A stretch of 64,000 nucleotides of DNA from Aliamphritea ceti. Its GTDB lineage: Bacteria > Pseudomonadota > Gammaproteobacteria > Pseudomonadales > Balneatricaceae. Under the pieces are notes generated by a model. It saw only the letters and a list, made by a program, of their open reading frames with translations. It was not told where the DNA came from and searched no databases. The stretch lies in assembly GCF_024347215.1 (NCBI RefSeq), contig NZ_AP025282.1:3844001-3908000 (forward strand), given 5' to 3'. Positions 1 to 9,018 of this stretch are shown here, piece after piece. A program made the position numbers and the translations under genes. Numbering within the stretch: the stretch's first letter is position 1; the number at the start of each line of letters is the position of its first letter.

Positions 1-322
1 GCAGCACTTTCTCGGCCCCTTCGAAACACAGAAATGCACCACCCAGCATAAGCAGAGGGGTAATCAGCCAGGGGATAAATGCGCTGATCGCCAGTGCCCC
101 GGGCACCAGAATCAACTTATTCAGCATCGAGCCTTTCGCGACGGCCAGCACCACAGGAATTTCCCGCTCAGCTTTAACACCCGCCACCTGTTCGGCATTC
201 ACCGCCAGATCATCGCCTAAAACCCCGGCAGTTTTCTTTGCTGCGACCTTAGTCAGTATTGCCACGTCATCAAGCACTGCGGCGATATCATCAAGAAGTG
301 TTAATAAACTCCCGGCTGCCAT
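1..322 (-). CDS. DUF808 (YedI-like) membrane protein, partial
   Basis: Only the first 107 residues are present; the gene runs off the left edge. The start is the ATG at 322, giving MAAGSLLTLLDDIAAV. The stretch that follows (AKKTAGVLGDDLAVNAEQV and VLAVAKGSMLNKLILVPGAL) matches the conserved N-terminus of the DUF808/YedI inner-membrane family. Two hydrophobic segments begin after about residue 65. The biochemical role of the family is not established. It points away from the iron region next to it and no functional link is visible. Confidence 0.85.
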   Translation of the reverse strand, partial: MAAGSLLTLLDDIAAVLDDVAILTKVAAKKTAGVLGDDLAVNAEQVAGVKAEREIPVVLAVAKGSMLNKLILVPGALAISAFIPWLITPLLMLGGAFLCFEGAEKVL

Positions 323-483
323 CAATCATCTTCCTTATAAAAAATCCGGACGTTACTCACCCTACACGGACAAATACATGAAATCCATAAATCAGAATAT
401 GGGATAGCATACCTTCAAAAATGAAATAAGGCTGAATAAACGGGCAACACTAAACCCTTAACTGCTACTGCAAGTAACGTCAC

Positions 484-1416
484 TTACGAATTATCAGGTA
501 CGCCCAATTCTCCACTTGCTGATATTTGCAAATGACGCTCCATTAAACTGGCAGCCCACTGCCTATCACCTTGCAAAACACAAGCAATAATATCCAGATG
601 TTCCTGACAGGATTTTTGCATCCGTTCCGGATACAACACAGCTCCGGACTCAGTAAAACGTCGCATCCTGTTTTGTTGACGCATGATCTCTGAAAAAAAC
701 CGGTTACCAGAAAAATCAACAAGCATTTGGTGAAAACCTGCATTAACGGTAAGTAATGTGTGTGGAGCAATCTCAAACACTAAGCCATCAACCAGTCTGC
801 GATGAAAATCAGCGCAGGCATCCAGTCTGGGTTTATCAATCTGAAAAGCATCGCTACGAAGTGCCGCTGGTTCCATTAGCTGACGCAACTCATAACTCTC
901 CCTATTACTGCCGGTATTATCGATAAGAGCTGTAAAATTCCAGCCTTTTCCCTGCGCTGGTTGTAATAGCCCTTCACTGGCAAGTTGCGCCAGGACCTTA
1001 CTCAACAAAGCCTTAGTAACATCGTAGCGACGCAATAGATCGGCCTCAGTTACATGGTTAGGCAAATCTCCCTGGACCCTGTCCTGACCAATTTTGACAT
1101 ACAATGCATCTAAAGGTGGTTGAGGCAGTTCAAGCTCTAAGCGATATAAATCTTCACTCTCACAATTTAACAGATACCCCCCGGCAGGCCTTGGTTTCAC
1201 GACGTTAAAATGCTCTAGCAGCTTAAGTGCTGCACGAATAGGCGAGCGTGAAACACCTAGTTGTTCAGCTAAATCCCGCTCGGTTAAATGACTACTACGC
1301 TGAAGACCACTTCGCTGAAATAATTCTATTAACTGGTGACTAAGCTCCGCCTGTAACGGATTGACTTTACGAATCGCGGCCAGAGTATCGCCTTCCATGG
1401 GGTTCTCAACTGTCAT
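484..1416 (-). CDS. GntR-family regulator, FCD-like
   Basis: DNA-binding repressor or activator of the GntR family. Residues about 25-85 form the winged helix with the typical 'LTERDLAEQLGVSRSPIRAAL' type motif (split here, residues 45-66). A second winged-helix-like stretch ('ADLLRRYDVTKALLSKVLAQL', residues about 125-145) follows, then an all-helical effector domain resembling FCD in the last 140 residues. The ATG at 1416 has an AAGGTG ribosome-binding site 8 nt upstream. It overlaps the end of the upstream hydrolase gene by 11 nt, so the two are co-transcribed. A role in controlling the neighbouring siderophore genes is an inference from position only. Confidence 0.8.
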   Translation of the reverse strand: MTVENPMEGDTLAAIRKVNPLQAELSHQLIELFQRSGLQRSSHLTERDLAEQLGVSRSPIRAALKLLEHFNVVKPRPAGGYLLNCESEDLYRLELELPQPPLDALYVKIGQDRVQGDLPNHVTEADLLRRYDVTKALLSKVLAQLASEGLLQPAQGKGWNFTALIDNTGSNRESYELRQLMEPAALRSDAFQIDKPRLDACADFHRRLVDGLVFEIAPHTLLTVNAGFHQMLVDFSGNRFFSEIMRQQNRMRRFTESGAVLYPERMQKSCQEHLDIIACVLQGDRQWAASLMERHLQISASGELGVPDNS

Positions 1417-2209
1417 CTAAAATCACCTTAAAAAATTCAAAAACTTCCGGCAGAACTTCAAAACCATTATGTCCAACTCCCTTAACGCTATCAAACTGCA
1501 ACCTATCCACCAACGGTTGCCAATTCTCAAATAAGCGCTGTGCCCGGAGAACTCTATTTTCACCGGCATCATTCGCGCCAACAGCCCAGTAATGGGAATC
1601 TTCTTTCAGCGTAATCTCTGACGTATCTAAATCGTCCTCACCAACAACAATCTGCACTGGCACGTTTTCTATGGCCACTACATTCATCTGCTTATCGAAA
1701 AGAGTCTCTAAGTTACCCGTTCCTACCCACCAGTCTGCATGACTATAAAGCGTAACTAACCCAGGCGCGCCCACCGAAAGAGCAGCCAACCGCTCAGGCC
1801 ATAAATACAAAAAACGATTAGTAAACTGACCGCCGCCTGAAAAGCCATGAAGATAAAATTTATCAATATCAACAGGATACTTCTTACCGACCTCATCAAT
1901 CATCGATAACAGAATCTGATCGTAACGAATCCCATTATCTAAAAGAAACTTATATCCCCCGGTATCTTCCATAGTTGGAATACCAATCGGAAAAAGTGGA
2001 CATAGCACAATCAGATTTTGTGTTTCTGCAAAATCCCGACACAAATCCCGATACACCTCAGCAGTACGCCTTGACCCATGAATTACGACAAGAAGTCGAC
2101 ATTTAGACTCATTTACAATGGATTTCGGCACATACAAGCAATAGCTAAAGCGTTGATCTGACTGGCTCGCAAAGAAGGCTGTTGCACCTACATCATAAAT
2201 TCCAAGCAT
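1406..2209 (-). CDS. alpha/beta hydrolase (depolymerase/esterase-like)
   Basis: Serine hydrolase of the alpha/beta fold. The nucleophile elbow is G-F-S-G-G in 'FYLHGFSGGGQFTNRF', an oxyanion-type 'VIHGSRRTAE' segment precedes it, an acidic 'VVGEDDLDT' segment follows, and a late 'VKGVGHNGFE' supplies the histidine. There is no signal peptide, so it is cytoplasmic. Several in-frame ATGs exist up to 2254; I chose 2209 because only it has a purine-rich AGGA upstream (about 12 nt), so the N-terminus is uncertain. It is transcribed divergently from a siderophore receptor and the Fur-like site lies in its leader. It may be an esterase that opens an ester-linked ferri-siderophore, but a general carboxylesterase is equally possible. 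Confidence 0.65.
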   Translation of the reverse strand: MLGIYDVGATAFFASQSDQRFSYCLYVPKSIVNESKCRLLVVIHGSRRTAEVYRDLCRDFAETQNLIVLCPLFPIGIPTMEDTGGYKFLLDNGIRYDQILLSMIDEVGKKYPVDIDKFYLHGFSGGGQFTNRFLYLWPERLAALSVGAPGLVTLYSHADWWVGTGNLETLFDKQMNVVAIENVPVQIVVGEDDLDTSEITLKEDSHYWAVGANDAGENRVLRAQRLFENWQPLVDRLQFDSVKGVGHNGFEVLPEVFEFFKVILDDS

Positions 2210-2258
2210 TTTTAATTGCATTCCTATTGGTATTTTTATTAACATTAATACCATAAAC

Positions 2259-2277
2259 GATAATAGTTAGCATTTAT
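2259..2277. promoter_or_regulatory. candidate Fur box
   Basis: GATAATAGTTAGCATTTAT matches 13 of 19 positions of the classical Fur consensus (GATAATGATAATCATTATC). It lies in the short gap between the hydrolase and the TonB receptor gene, where it could control both directions. Confidence 0.55.
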
Positions 2278-2302
2278 ATTAACCTTTAAGTTGGCATATC
2301 CC

Positions 2303-4438
2303 ATGAAATCAACTCTGGTCGCGCTTTCATTAATACCAATGTCTGCGGCAATAATTTCTCCTGCTGTTAACGCTACTGATTCTTCATACCGGCAAAATGA
2401 GTCAGAAAGTACGCTGGTCATCAGTGCTACTCGTCAAGACTTAACATTAAACGAACTCGCCCACTCAGTGACAGTGATTGACAGACAAGAGCTAAATACT
2501 CAATTACAGACCTCGCGTAATCTCGGAGAAGTACTAGCGAAAACAGTACCAGGTATGGCACCTGCCAGTCAGACGCTGACTAACTGGAGCCAGACTTTGC
2601 GCGGACGAAATATGCTAGTACTGATCGACGGCATCCCGCAAAATTCAAACCGTAATAGCCGCCGGGATCTCATGAGTATCGATGTCGGCAACATCGAACG
2701 TGTTGAAGTACTGCGTGGCGGCAGTGCCGTTTATGGTAGCGGCGCAGCAGGCGGTGTGGTCAATATTATTACCCGTCGAAATACAGACGAGACCATCAGC
2801 AAAATTGGCCTGGCAACTTCCCTGTCTGAACTGGACAGCGAAAGCTTACGTTACCGGCTGGAACAATATACCGGTGGTCAAAATGAAAATTTTGATTATG
2901 GCTTTAATGTAGCCTGGGAACGCACCGGCGGTTTTTATGATGCAGACGGTGATCGAATTGCACCCGAGCCAAGCCAGGGAGATATGTCAGACACTGACAG
3001 TATCAGCCTGGCTGGTAAATTACGCTGGAATCTTGAGAACAGCACATTAACACTGTCTGCCAGCCACTTTGACGCTGAGCAGGATACCGATTACACATCC
3101 GACGCATCCGTTAATACAGCACCAAAGGGCTCTGTTAAAGCCAAGGCCCTTTCCGGCCTGCAACTAGACATGCAACCCCGTACAAAGACAACTTTGCTGA
3201 ACCTTGCATGGAACGTCGAGACAACGCCTCTCGGCAGTATGGATGCACAGCTATACTACCGAGATCACCAGGCTCGCTTCTTTCCTTTTGCATCTAATCC
3301 CGTCCAGCAATACTTTCTCGAAAGTGAAAGTATTGGCTCTCGTTTAGCGTTCAATACCGATATCAACGATGACAACCTGATTCGCTGGGGGATAGATTAT
3401 AATCAGGAAGATTACGCAAATCCTCAGTCTACCTACGACCGTACAACCTACGATAACAGTAATGGACGAATCTTCAGTTACACCGGCGACCGAATAGGCA
3501 GGCCTCCCGCTACACAAGAAGACTTAGGTGTTTTTGCGCAACTCGAACAAAACCTGACTGACCGCTTCCGCTGGGAACTGGGCGCGCGCTATCAGCACTC
3601 GACCGCATCTTTCAACACCTTCACAACAATGTCTGGAAATACGGTTCAGAGCGGTAAAATAAGCTTTGACGACATTATGTTTAATACCGGCGCTGTATAT
3701 GATGCCAGCGAGAACAGTGAAATCTATGCGAGTTTTTCCCAGGGCTTCGAACTACCTGATATAGGCCTTAGACTGAATAATGCATCTAGTACCTTCACAC
3801 TATCAGACTCTGAGTTAAAGCCACTTAAAACCGATAACTATGAAATTGGTACCCGCTCTGACTGGGGCAATACCCAGTTAACATCAGCAGTGTTCTATAG
3901 CACTTCAGATCTGGGACAACCACAAGCAACCGCTCTTAATATCTTCTTGCCACGTGCAAAAGAACGCATTTACGGACTGGAATTAACCGTTGATCACAAC
4001 ATTAACGCACAGTGGTCTGTTGGTGGTCTGGCAACCTGGATGGAAGGTGAAACATACGATGAAACACTACAGCGTTGGAGAGCACTGGATAACTTGCGTA
4101 TTCCGCCGCTACAGTTGCGGGCTTACTTAGGATACAGCCCAGACAGTTATTGGTTCCACCGCCTGCAAGTAAACTACAGCGGTAACCGGAATAATGCTTA
4201 TAACGACAGAACTAATGACAATCAGTTTGGCCGTTATACTGAAATCACCGACTATACGACCCTTGATTATCAGGCCCGTTATGAATACGACCGTCATACT
4301 GTCAATATCGGTATAGAAAACCTGCTTAACAAACAGTACTACACCGTATACGGTCAGGCATTACGTGGCACACAGAATACCAGTCACATTGCTGCATCCG
4401 GAGCCACTCTGGCAGCGAGCTACCAATACCGATGGTAA
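2303..4438 (+). CDS. TonB-dependent ferri-siderophore receptor, IutA-like
   Basis: Outer-membrane ligand-gated channel for a ferric siderophore. The start taken is the ATG at 2303, which gives a clean signal peptide (MKSTLVALSLIPMSAAIISP, cleavage near residue 25). A TTG 12 nt upstream is possible but would add only four residues. A TonB box (TLVISATR) follows, then the plug domain with 'MLVLIDGIPQN' and 'GNIERVEVLRGGSAVYGSGA'. The wording of the plug resembles the aerobactin receptor IutA. The 22-strand barrel ends in an aromatic residue (YQYRW), as outer-membrane proteins do. It heads an operon with an overlapping binding-protein gene. The exact siderophore cannot be read from the sequence. 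Confidence 0.88.
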   Translation: MKSTLVALSLIPMSAAIISPAVNATDSSYRQNESESTLVISATRQDLTLNELAHSVTVIDRQELNTQLQTSRNLGEVLAKTVPGMAPASQTLTNWSQTLRGRNMLVLIDGIPQNSNRNSRRDLMSIDVGNIERVEVLRGGSAVYGSGAAGGVVNIITRRNTDETISKIGLATSLSELDSESLRYRLEQYTGGQNENFDYGFNVAWERTGGFYDADGDRIAPEPSQGDMSDTDSISLAGKLRWNLENSTLTLSASHFDAEQDTDYTSDASVNTAPKGSVKAKALSGLQLDMQPRTKTTLLNLAWNVETTPLGSMDAQLYYRDHQARFFPFASNPVQQYFLESESIGSRLAFNTDINDDNLIRWGIDYNQEDYANPQSTYDRTTYDNSNGRIFSYTGDRIGRPPATQEDLGVFAQLEQNLTDRFRWELGARYQHSTASFNTFTTMSGNTVQSGKISFDDIMFNTGAVYDASENSEIYASFSQGFELPDIGLRLNNASSTFTLSDSELKPLKTDNYEIGTRSDWGNTQLTSAVFYSTSDLGQPQATALNIFLPRAKERIYGLELTVDHNINAQWSVGGLATWMEGETYDETLQRWRALDNLRIPPLQLRAYLGYSPDSYWFHRLQVNYSGNRNNAYNDRTNDNQFGRYTEITDYTTLDYQARYEYDRHTVNIGIENLLNKQYYTVYGQALRGTQNTSHIAASGATLAASYQYRW

Positions 4439-5328
4439 AATCAGCGCTGATGGCAATGCTCTTAGCATTGCCAATGTTTAGCTATGCGGCCGGCAATTGC
4501 CGGCCGATTGAGCATGCACTGGGTACAAGTTGTGTGCCTGCACACCCGGTTAGAATTGCCGTGCTGGATACCGGTGAACTAGATATAGCAATAGCTCTGG
4601 GCATTACCCCTATCGCTGCAACAAGCGCCTACCAGATAAACGCTTTACCAGATTATCTTCCAGCTATAACAGATGAAGTTATTTCGCTTGGCATGATTCA
4701 GGAACCTGATTTAGAGCTGCTCTTAAAACTACAACCTGATTTGATTATAAGCAGCAAATTACGTCATGGCAGAATATACGATCAGCTCTCAGGTATCGCC
4801 CCTACAGTCTTTAGTGAATCTATAGGCGCCAGCTGGATTGATAATCTGCGGCTATTTGCTGATGCTCTTAACAGGTCAGCCAAAGCAGACATCTGGATAG
4901 AAAAGTTCGAGCAGCAATGCAGGACTGTCCAGGAAAAGTACAATAAGCTTGGCAAGCCACCGTTATCTGTCGTCCGCTCATTACAGACACATATACGTCT
5001 TTATCTGCCAGACTCCTTTATCGGCTCAATTCTTCAGCACTGCGGCCTGCAACGCCCGATAAGCCAGCAAGGTAAAGGCTTTGCAGTCCGCTTGCGATCT
5101 CCAAGTAAAATTACCCAGCTGGAAGCTCCACTCATTCTATTAAGTGAATATTCTCCGTCTCAGGGCTCTTTAATCCAAGACTGGCAAAAGTCTCCTTTCT
5201 GGCGCTTGCTCAAAGGAAAAACCTACCCTGTTAACGACAGTTACTGGATGCTTGGAATTGGCCCAATTGCAGCGCAAAAAGTGCTCAACGATTTGCAGAG
5301 CATTCTGGATAATTATGCAGCTAACTAA
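4432..5328 (+). CDS. periplasmic ferri-siderophore binding protein, FecB-like
   Basis: Class III periplasmic binding protein that passes the iron chelate to the inner-membrane permease. A signal peptide covers about residues 1-20 (AMLLALPMFSYAA). Then come 'HPVRIAVLDTGELDIAIALG', 'EPDLELLLKLQPDLIISS' and 'LSGIAPTV', all typical of the FecB/FhuD/FepB fold. Length (298 aa) is normal. Its start overlaps the receptor stop by 7 nt with no separate ribosome-binding site, suggesting translational coupling. Layout and wording are closest to FecB of ferric-dicitrate systems, but the receptor is not FecA-like, so citrate is not assured. Confidence 0.85.
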   Translation: MVKSALMAMLLALPMFSYAAGNCRPIEHALGTSCVPAHPVRIAVLDTGELDIAIALGITPIAATSAYQINALPDYLPAITDEVISLGMIQEPDLELLLKLQPDLIISSKLRHGRIYDQLSGIAPTVFSESIGASWIDNLRLFADALNRSAKADIWIEKFEQQCRTVQEKYNKLGKPPLSVVRSLQTHIRLYLPDSFIGSILQHCGLQRPISQQGKGFAVRLRSPSKITQLEAPLILLSEYSPSQGSLIQDWQKSPFWRLLKGKTYPVNDSYWMLGIGPIAAQKVLNDLQSILDNYAAN

Positions 5329-6319
5329 TAAATTTTTCCCTTTTCAGCTAACCGTTATAATCATTTTGTTTCTGGTCTCGCTGCCAATGGCTTTAACGGC
5401 AGGGGATAATAACATCGGTCTGTTACAGGTCTGGCAATGGCTAAATAACCAACAACCGGATCCGATGGCATCATTGATAATAACGGAGCTACGCCTGCCT
5501 CGCTTACAGACAGCAGTACTGACTGGAGCTGCCCTCGGTTGCGCAGGTTGTCTGCTACAACGACTCACCCGCAACCCGCTATCCAGCCCGGGATTATTGG
5601 GACTAAATCAGGGTGCGGCTCTAGGTTTAGTGGCATTATTGATTAGCCCTTTACCTTTCACTCCCTTATTCAGCTTCGTGGCAGCCTTCATTGGTGCCGG
5701 GCTTGCAATGCTATGTGTATTTACGGTTGTCCGCATAGCAACTGGCGCTCTGGCGGCAGACAGCATACTGCTCTTTGGGGCATTACTCAGCACACTGTTT
5801 GGCGCTATTACCAGCCTTATTTTAATACTGGATCAACATGCGCTGGATGCGATCCGCTTTTGGCTGGCAGGGTCACTCTCACTCGTCAATACAGAAACGC
5901 TACCCTGGCTAACGATCCAGACCCTCGCAGGTATTAGCCTTGCTTTTGTTCTCTGCCGCCCATTACAGCTGCTTGAAACCGGCCAGGAAACAGCACGTGG
6001 AGTAGGTGCCGCCCCCCGTCAAATTTTGCTCCTGGTTAGCTGTGTAATTTTAATACTGACTGCTTCAGCAGTTGCTGTTTGCGGCCCAATTCTCTTTATT
6101 GGTCTTGTAGTTCCACATCTTGCCCGCTTCTGCTTTTCAGAAAAAATATACGGACACCTTGCTGGCAGTGCGCTACTGGGATCACTGTTACTGATTCTTG
6201 CTGATGCAGGGGTTCAATGGCTAGATGCTAACGATCGCTTGCCACCCAGCGTTGCTTTAGCCTGCATTGGTGTTCCCTGGTTTATCTGGCAAATCAGGCA
6301 GAGGTATAAAACCCAATGA
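5315..6319 (+). CDS. FecC-type siderophore ABC permease
   Basis: First of two inner-membrane permeases of the FecCD family. The start is ATG 5315, 14 nt inside the preceding gene; the in-frame codons upstream lie within the binding-protein gene and lack signal. Residues include 'LRLPRLQTAVLTGAALGCAG', 'LTRNPLSSPGLLGLNQGAALG' and 'GPILFIGLVVPHLARF', the family signatures including the loop that contacts the ATPase. About nine to ten hydrophobic helices are visible over 334 residues. It overlaps the next permease by 4 nt (ATGA). Confidence 0.88.
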   Translation: MQLTNKFFPFQLTVIIILFLVSLPMALTAGDNNIGLLQVWQWLNNQQPDPMASLIITELRLPRLQTAVLTGAALGCAGCLLQRLTRNPLSSPGLLGLNQGAALGLVALLISPLPFTPLFSFVAAFIGAGLAMLCVFTVVRIATGALAADSILLFGALLSTLFGAITSLILILDQHALDAIRFWLAGSLSLVNTETLPWLTIQTLAGISLAFVLCRPLQLLETGQETARGVGAAPRQILLLVSCVILILTASAVAVCGPILFIGLVVPHLARFCFSEKIYGHLAGSALLGSLLLILADAGVQWLDANDRLPPSVALACIGVPWFIWQIRQRYKTQ

Positions 6320-7287
6320 TATCAAACATTCAGATACCTACGTACCTATGGCTACTTCCGATTATTGTATTATTCTGCCTTCTGTCCGGAAGCAACTCAT
6401 CATGGCAAATACTCTGGGATACAGTTCAATGGCAGCAAGTTAGCCAAACGGTACTTGAACTGCGTTTACCCAGAGTAATAGTTGCGGCAATGGTTGGCGC
6501 GAGTCTGGGAATTGCTGGCCTGCTACTCCAGACAGTTACCGGCAACCGGCTTGCCGACCCTGGAATCATTGGTGTTAATCAGGGGGCTGCACTGGCCGTC
6601 ATAAGCGCCATTATCTGGCTACCTGAAATCACTTATCTCTGGTTACCACTTATCGGCCTGACTGGCGGTATTGTCACTGCAATTACACTATGGTGGCTCT
6701 GCAGGGGCACTGCATCAATCGCCCTGATTCTGACAGGAATAGGCCTGAGCAGCCTGCTAAGTGCTTTAATTGGCTGTTTGATGGTGCTCACTGAAACACA
6801 GCGCTTAGCTACGATCATGACCTGGTTGGCAGGCAGTTTCAGTAGTGCCAACGAGCAAACGCTTATCAACACCATTGCCTGGTGCCTGCTGCTTTTACCT
6901 TTGGCTTATTTAGCCTGCCGCCAGATAACCCCCATGCTACTCGATAGCGACAGCGCCACAATGCTGGGAAGCCGGACACCCTGGATGGAAAGCAGTTGCT
7001 TACTTATCGCCTGCGCACTCTGCTCAGTCGCGGTAGCTGCTGCCGGAACTCTTAGCTTTGCAGGCCTGCTGGCCCCACACCTGGCACGTAAACTTCACCC
7101 TCCTCAACCGGATAAACTAGCACTACCTGTACTCTGTTATGGCGCCATGTTAACAATGCTGGCTGACATGCTCGGCCGCACCCTTTTCGCTCCGATACAA
7201 ATTCCTGCGGGACTCATGCTGGCGATTGCAGGTGTACCTGTATTTATTCTGATTTTACTCTGGCAACAACGCATTCGGGGGCACTAA
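6316..7287 (+). CDS. FecD-type siderophore ABC permease
   Basis: Second FecCD-family permease, 323 residues, expected to form a heterodimer with the product of the preceding gene. It carries 'LRLPRVIVAAMVGASLGIAG', 'NRLADPGIIGVNQGAALAV', 'MTWLAGSFSSANEQT' and 'AGTLSFAGLLAPHLARKL'. The start ATG overlaps the previous stop (ATGA). The two permeases share the same order of motifs, so they are ancient paralogues. The ATPase gene begins 4 nt downstream. Confidence 0.88.
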   Translation: MISNIQIPTYLWLLPIIVLFCLLSGSNSSWQILWDTVQWQQVSQTVLELRLPRVIVAAMVGASLGIAGLLLQTVTGNRLADPGIIGVNQGAALAVISAIIWLPEITYLWLPLIGLTGGIVTAITLWWLCRGTASIALILTGIGLSSLLSALIGCLMVLTETQRLATIMTWLAGSFSSANEQTLINTIAWCLLLLPLAYLACRQITPMLLDSDSATMLGSRTPWMESSCLLIACALCSVAVAAAGTLSFAGLLAPHLARKLHPPQPDKLALPVLCYGAMLTMLADMLGRTLFAPIQIPAGLMLAIAGVPVFILILLWQQRIRGH

Positions 7288-7291
7288 GCAT

Positions 7292-8104
7292 ATGACTGAA
7301 ACAGCAATTCAGGGTAAACATTTACAGACGGGATACCGTCAAAAAATATTAATTGATGAAGCTCTGATAAAAATTCCTAAAGGAAAAATAACTGTATTAC
7401 TGGGGGGGAATGGCTGTGGAAAATCAACACTATTACGTACACTCGCCGGGCTACACCCTAAACAATCAGGCGAAGTATGGATTGGTAACCGACAACTAGA
7501 GACAATTAGGCCTCGGCAATTGGCACAGATAATGGCGTTTCTACCACAGCACCCTCAGGCACCAGAAACACTGACAATCAACGAATTGGTGATGCTTGGC
7601 CGCTATCCTTATCGTAAAGGCTTTCTGCCGCCATCAAAAACGGACAAACAAGCAGTCAATTCCGCTCTGGCCAACACAGATTTATTGGCCCTGGCCGAGC
7701 AATCGCTGGGAAATATATCCGGTGGACAGCGACAACGTGCCTGGCTAGCGATGATACTGGCACAAGAAACCGATATTCTCATGCTAGATGAACCCACCAG
7801 CTATTTAGATCTGAGCCATCAGTATGATCTTCTGAACCTGATCAAACACTTAAACGATCAGCATCAGAAAACCATACTCATCGTATTACATGATCTGAAT
7901 CAAGCCTTCGAGTTTGCCGACCATCTCATCTATATGAAAAACGGCAAAGTAATCACTCAGGGAAGTCCGGCGGAAACCGCTTCTGAATCCCTGATACATG
8001 AAGTTTTTAATCTACGTTGCAGTATTCAGCAACACCCCGAAAGCAACTGTCCGTTACTGGTGCCTCTGGCAGGAAGATATGCTCCCCGTTGCATGACAAG
8101 CTAA
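7292..8104 (+). CDS. FecE-type siderophore ABC ATPase
   Basis: Cytoplasmic ATPase driving the FecBCD-like importer. It has Walker A 'GGNGCGKST', the Q-loop region 'FLPQHPQ', the ABC signature 'ISGGQRQRAW', Walker B 'ILMLDEPTSYLDLS' and the switch histidine in 'IVLHDLNQAFEF'. Length (270 aa) is usual for FecE/FepC/FhuC. It is the last gene of the plus-strand iron operon; the next gene converges on it 14 nt beyond its stop, with no clear hairpin between them. Confidence 0.9.
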   Translation: MTETAIQGKHLQTGYRQKILIDEALIKIPKGKITVLLGGNGCGKSTLLRTLAGLHPKQSGEVWIGNRQLETIRPRQLAQIMAFLPQHPQAPETLTINELVMLGRYPYRKGFLPPSKTDKQAVNSALANTDLLALAEQSLGNISGGQRQRAWLAMILAQETDILMLDEPTSYLDLSHQYDLLNLIKHLNDQHQKTILIVLHDLNQAFEFADHLIYMKNGKVITQGSPAETASESLIHEVFNLRCSIQQHPESNCPLLVPLAGRYAPRCMTS

Positions 8105-8118
8105 GGAAAACTGAATAT

Positions 8119-9018
8119 CTATAAAGACACCAAAACCAACCCTAACAGCATCAAAGTTACGCCCTGTAAACGGGTCATACTCAATGACTCTTTCAGCCAC
8201 AGCACACCGATAGCGACGCCAATTGGAATACTTAGCTGACGTAATGCAACCACATAGCTGACCTCAGTCACCATCGACATACTGATCAGCACTAACAGAT
8301 AAGTTCCGACAATGAATACCCCTGTCATCGCAACTGAGCGGAAAGCACCTGGCCGGTTAAATACTGAGCCAAACAACGATTCCTTAAACAGCAACAAAGA
8401 TACTGGCAACATGCAGATAACGATTCCACCAGCTTGTACAACTGCAAAAGCACTGCCGGCCTGAAAGGCTGTAAACCCCTGCTCCCGCATAAGATGAACC
8501 GCAGCACTGTCGGTAAAAGAATATCCGGCTGTGCCTAAAGCGGCGACGATGGCCCAGCCTACAGTAGGCGTCATATAAGCACGCAGGTGCCATTCCCGCC
8601 AGCGTCTGACAGGTAAAATCATCGCGCCAAGAAAGATAAGGATTAAGGCAACTATATCTTCAATAGATAACAAGCTATGTCCGTACGCACCCAGCACCAG
8701 CAGCGGCACTATAAGTACCGGCAATGCGCGGGCTAACGGATACACCATGCCCAGATCACCACCCTGATATGCTTTAGCCAGACCAACTAAATAGACTGTC
8801 TGACATATACCTGAACATACAATCAACCACCAGAACTCGGTTGGCATCTGCAACACATCTCGCCAGACATCGAACAGGAACGGACTGAAAATAACCATGC
8901 CGCAGGCTGTGGCCCACATATAAAAAGATACGCTGGTGCCCGAGCGTTTTCCGATTGAATTCCAGCCGGCATGTAATAATGTGGAAATCAGAATCAGACC
9001 AATGGCCATTGCACTCAA
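8119..9018 (-). CDS. EamA/DMT-family transporter
   Basis: Inner-membrane drug/metabolite transporter with about ten hydrophobic helices in two repeated halves (299 aa), such as 'MVYPLARALPVLIVPLLVLG' in the first half and 'VTEVSYVVALRQLSIPIGVA' in the second. These are the EamA proline/arginine motifs. The likely start is a TTG at 9018, 4 nt inside the phnX stop, because an AGGAG site lies 7 nt upstream; an ATG at 9009 is the alternative. Being coupled to phnX and behind a shared operator, it may move a phosphonate-pathway metabolite such as an aldehyde or amino acid, in either direction. This role is inferred. Confidence 0.82.
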   Translation of the reverse strand: MSAMAIGLILISTLLHAGWNSIGKRSGTSVSFYMWATACGMVIFSPFLFDVWRDVLQMPTEFWWLIVCSGICQTVYLVGLAKAYQGGDLGMVYPLARALPVLIVPLLVLGAYGHSLLSIEDIVALILIFLGAMILPVRRWREWHLRAYMTPTVGWAIVAALGTAGYSFTDSAAVHLMREQGFTAFQAGSAFAVVQAGGIVICMLPVSLLLFKESLFGSVFNRPGAFRSVAMTGVFIVGTYLLVLISMSMVTEVSYVVALRQLSIPIGVAIGVLWLKESLSMTRLQGVTLMLLGLVLVSL

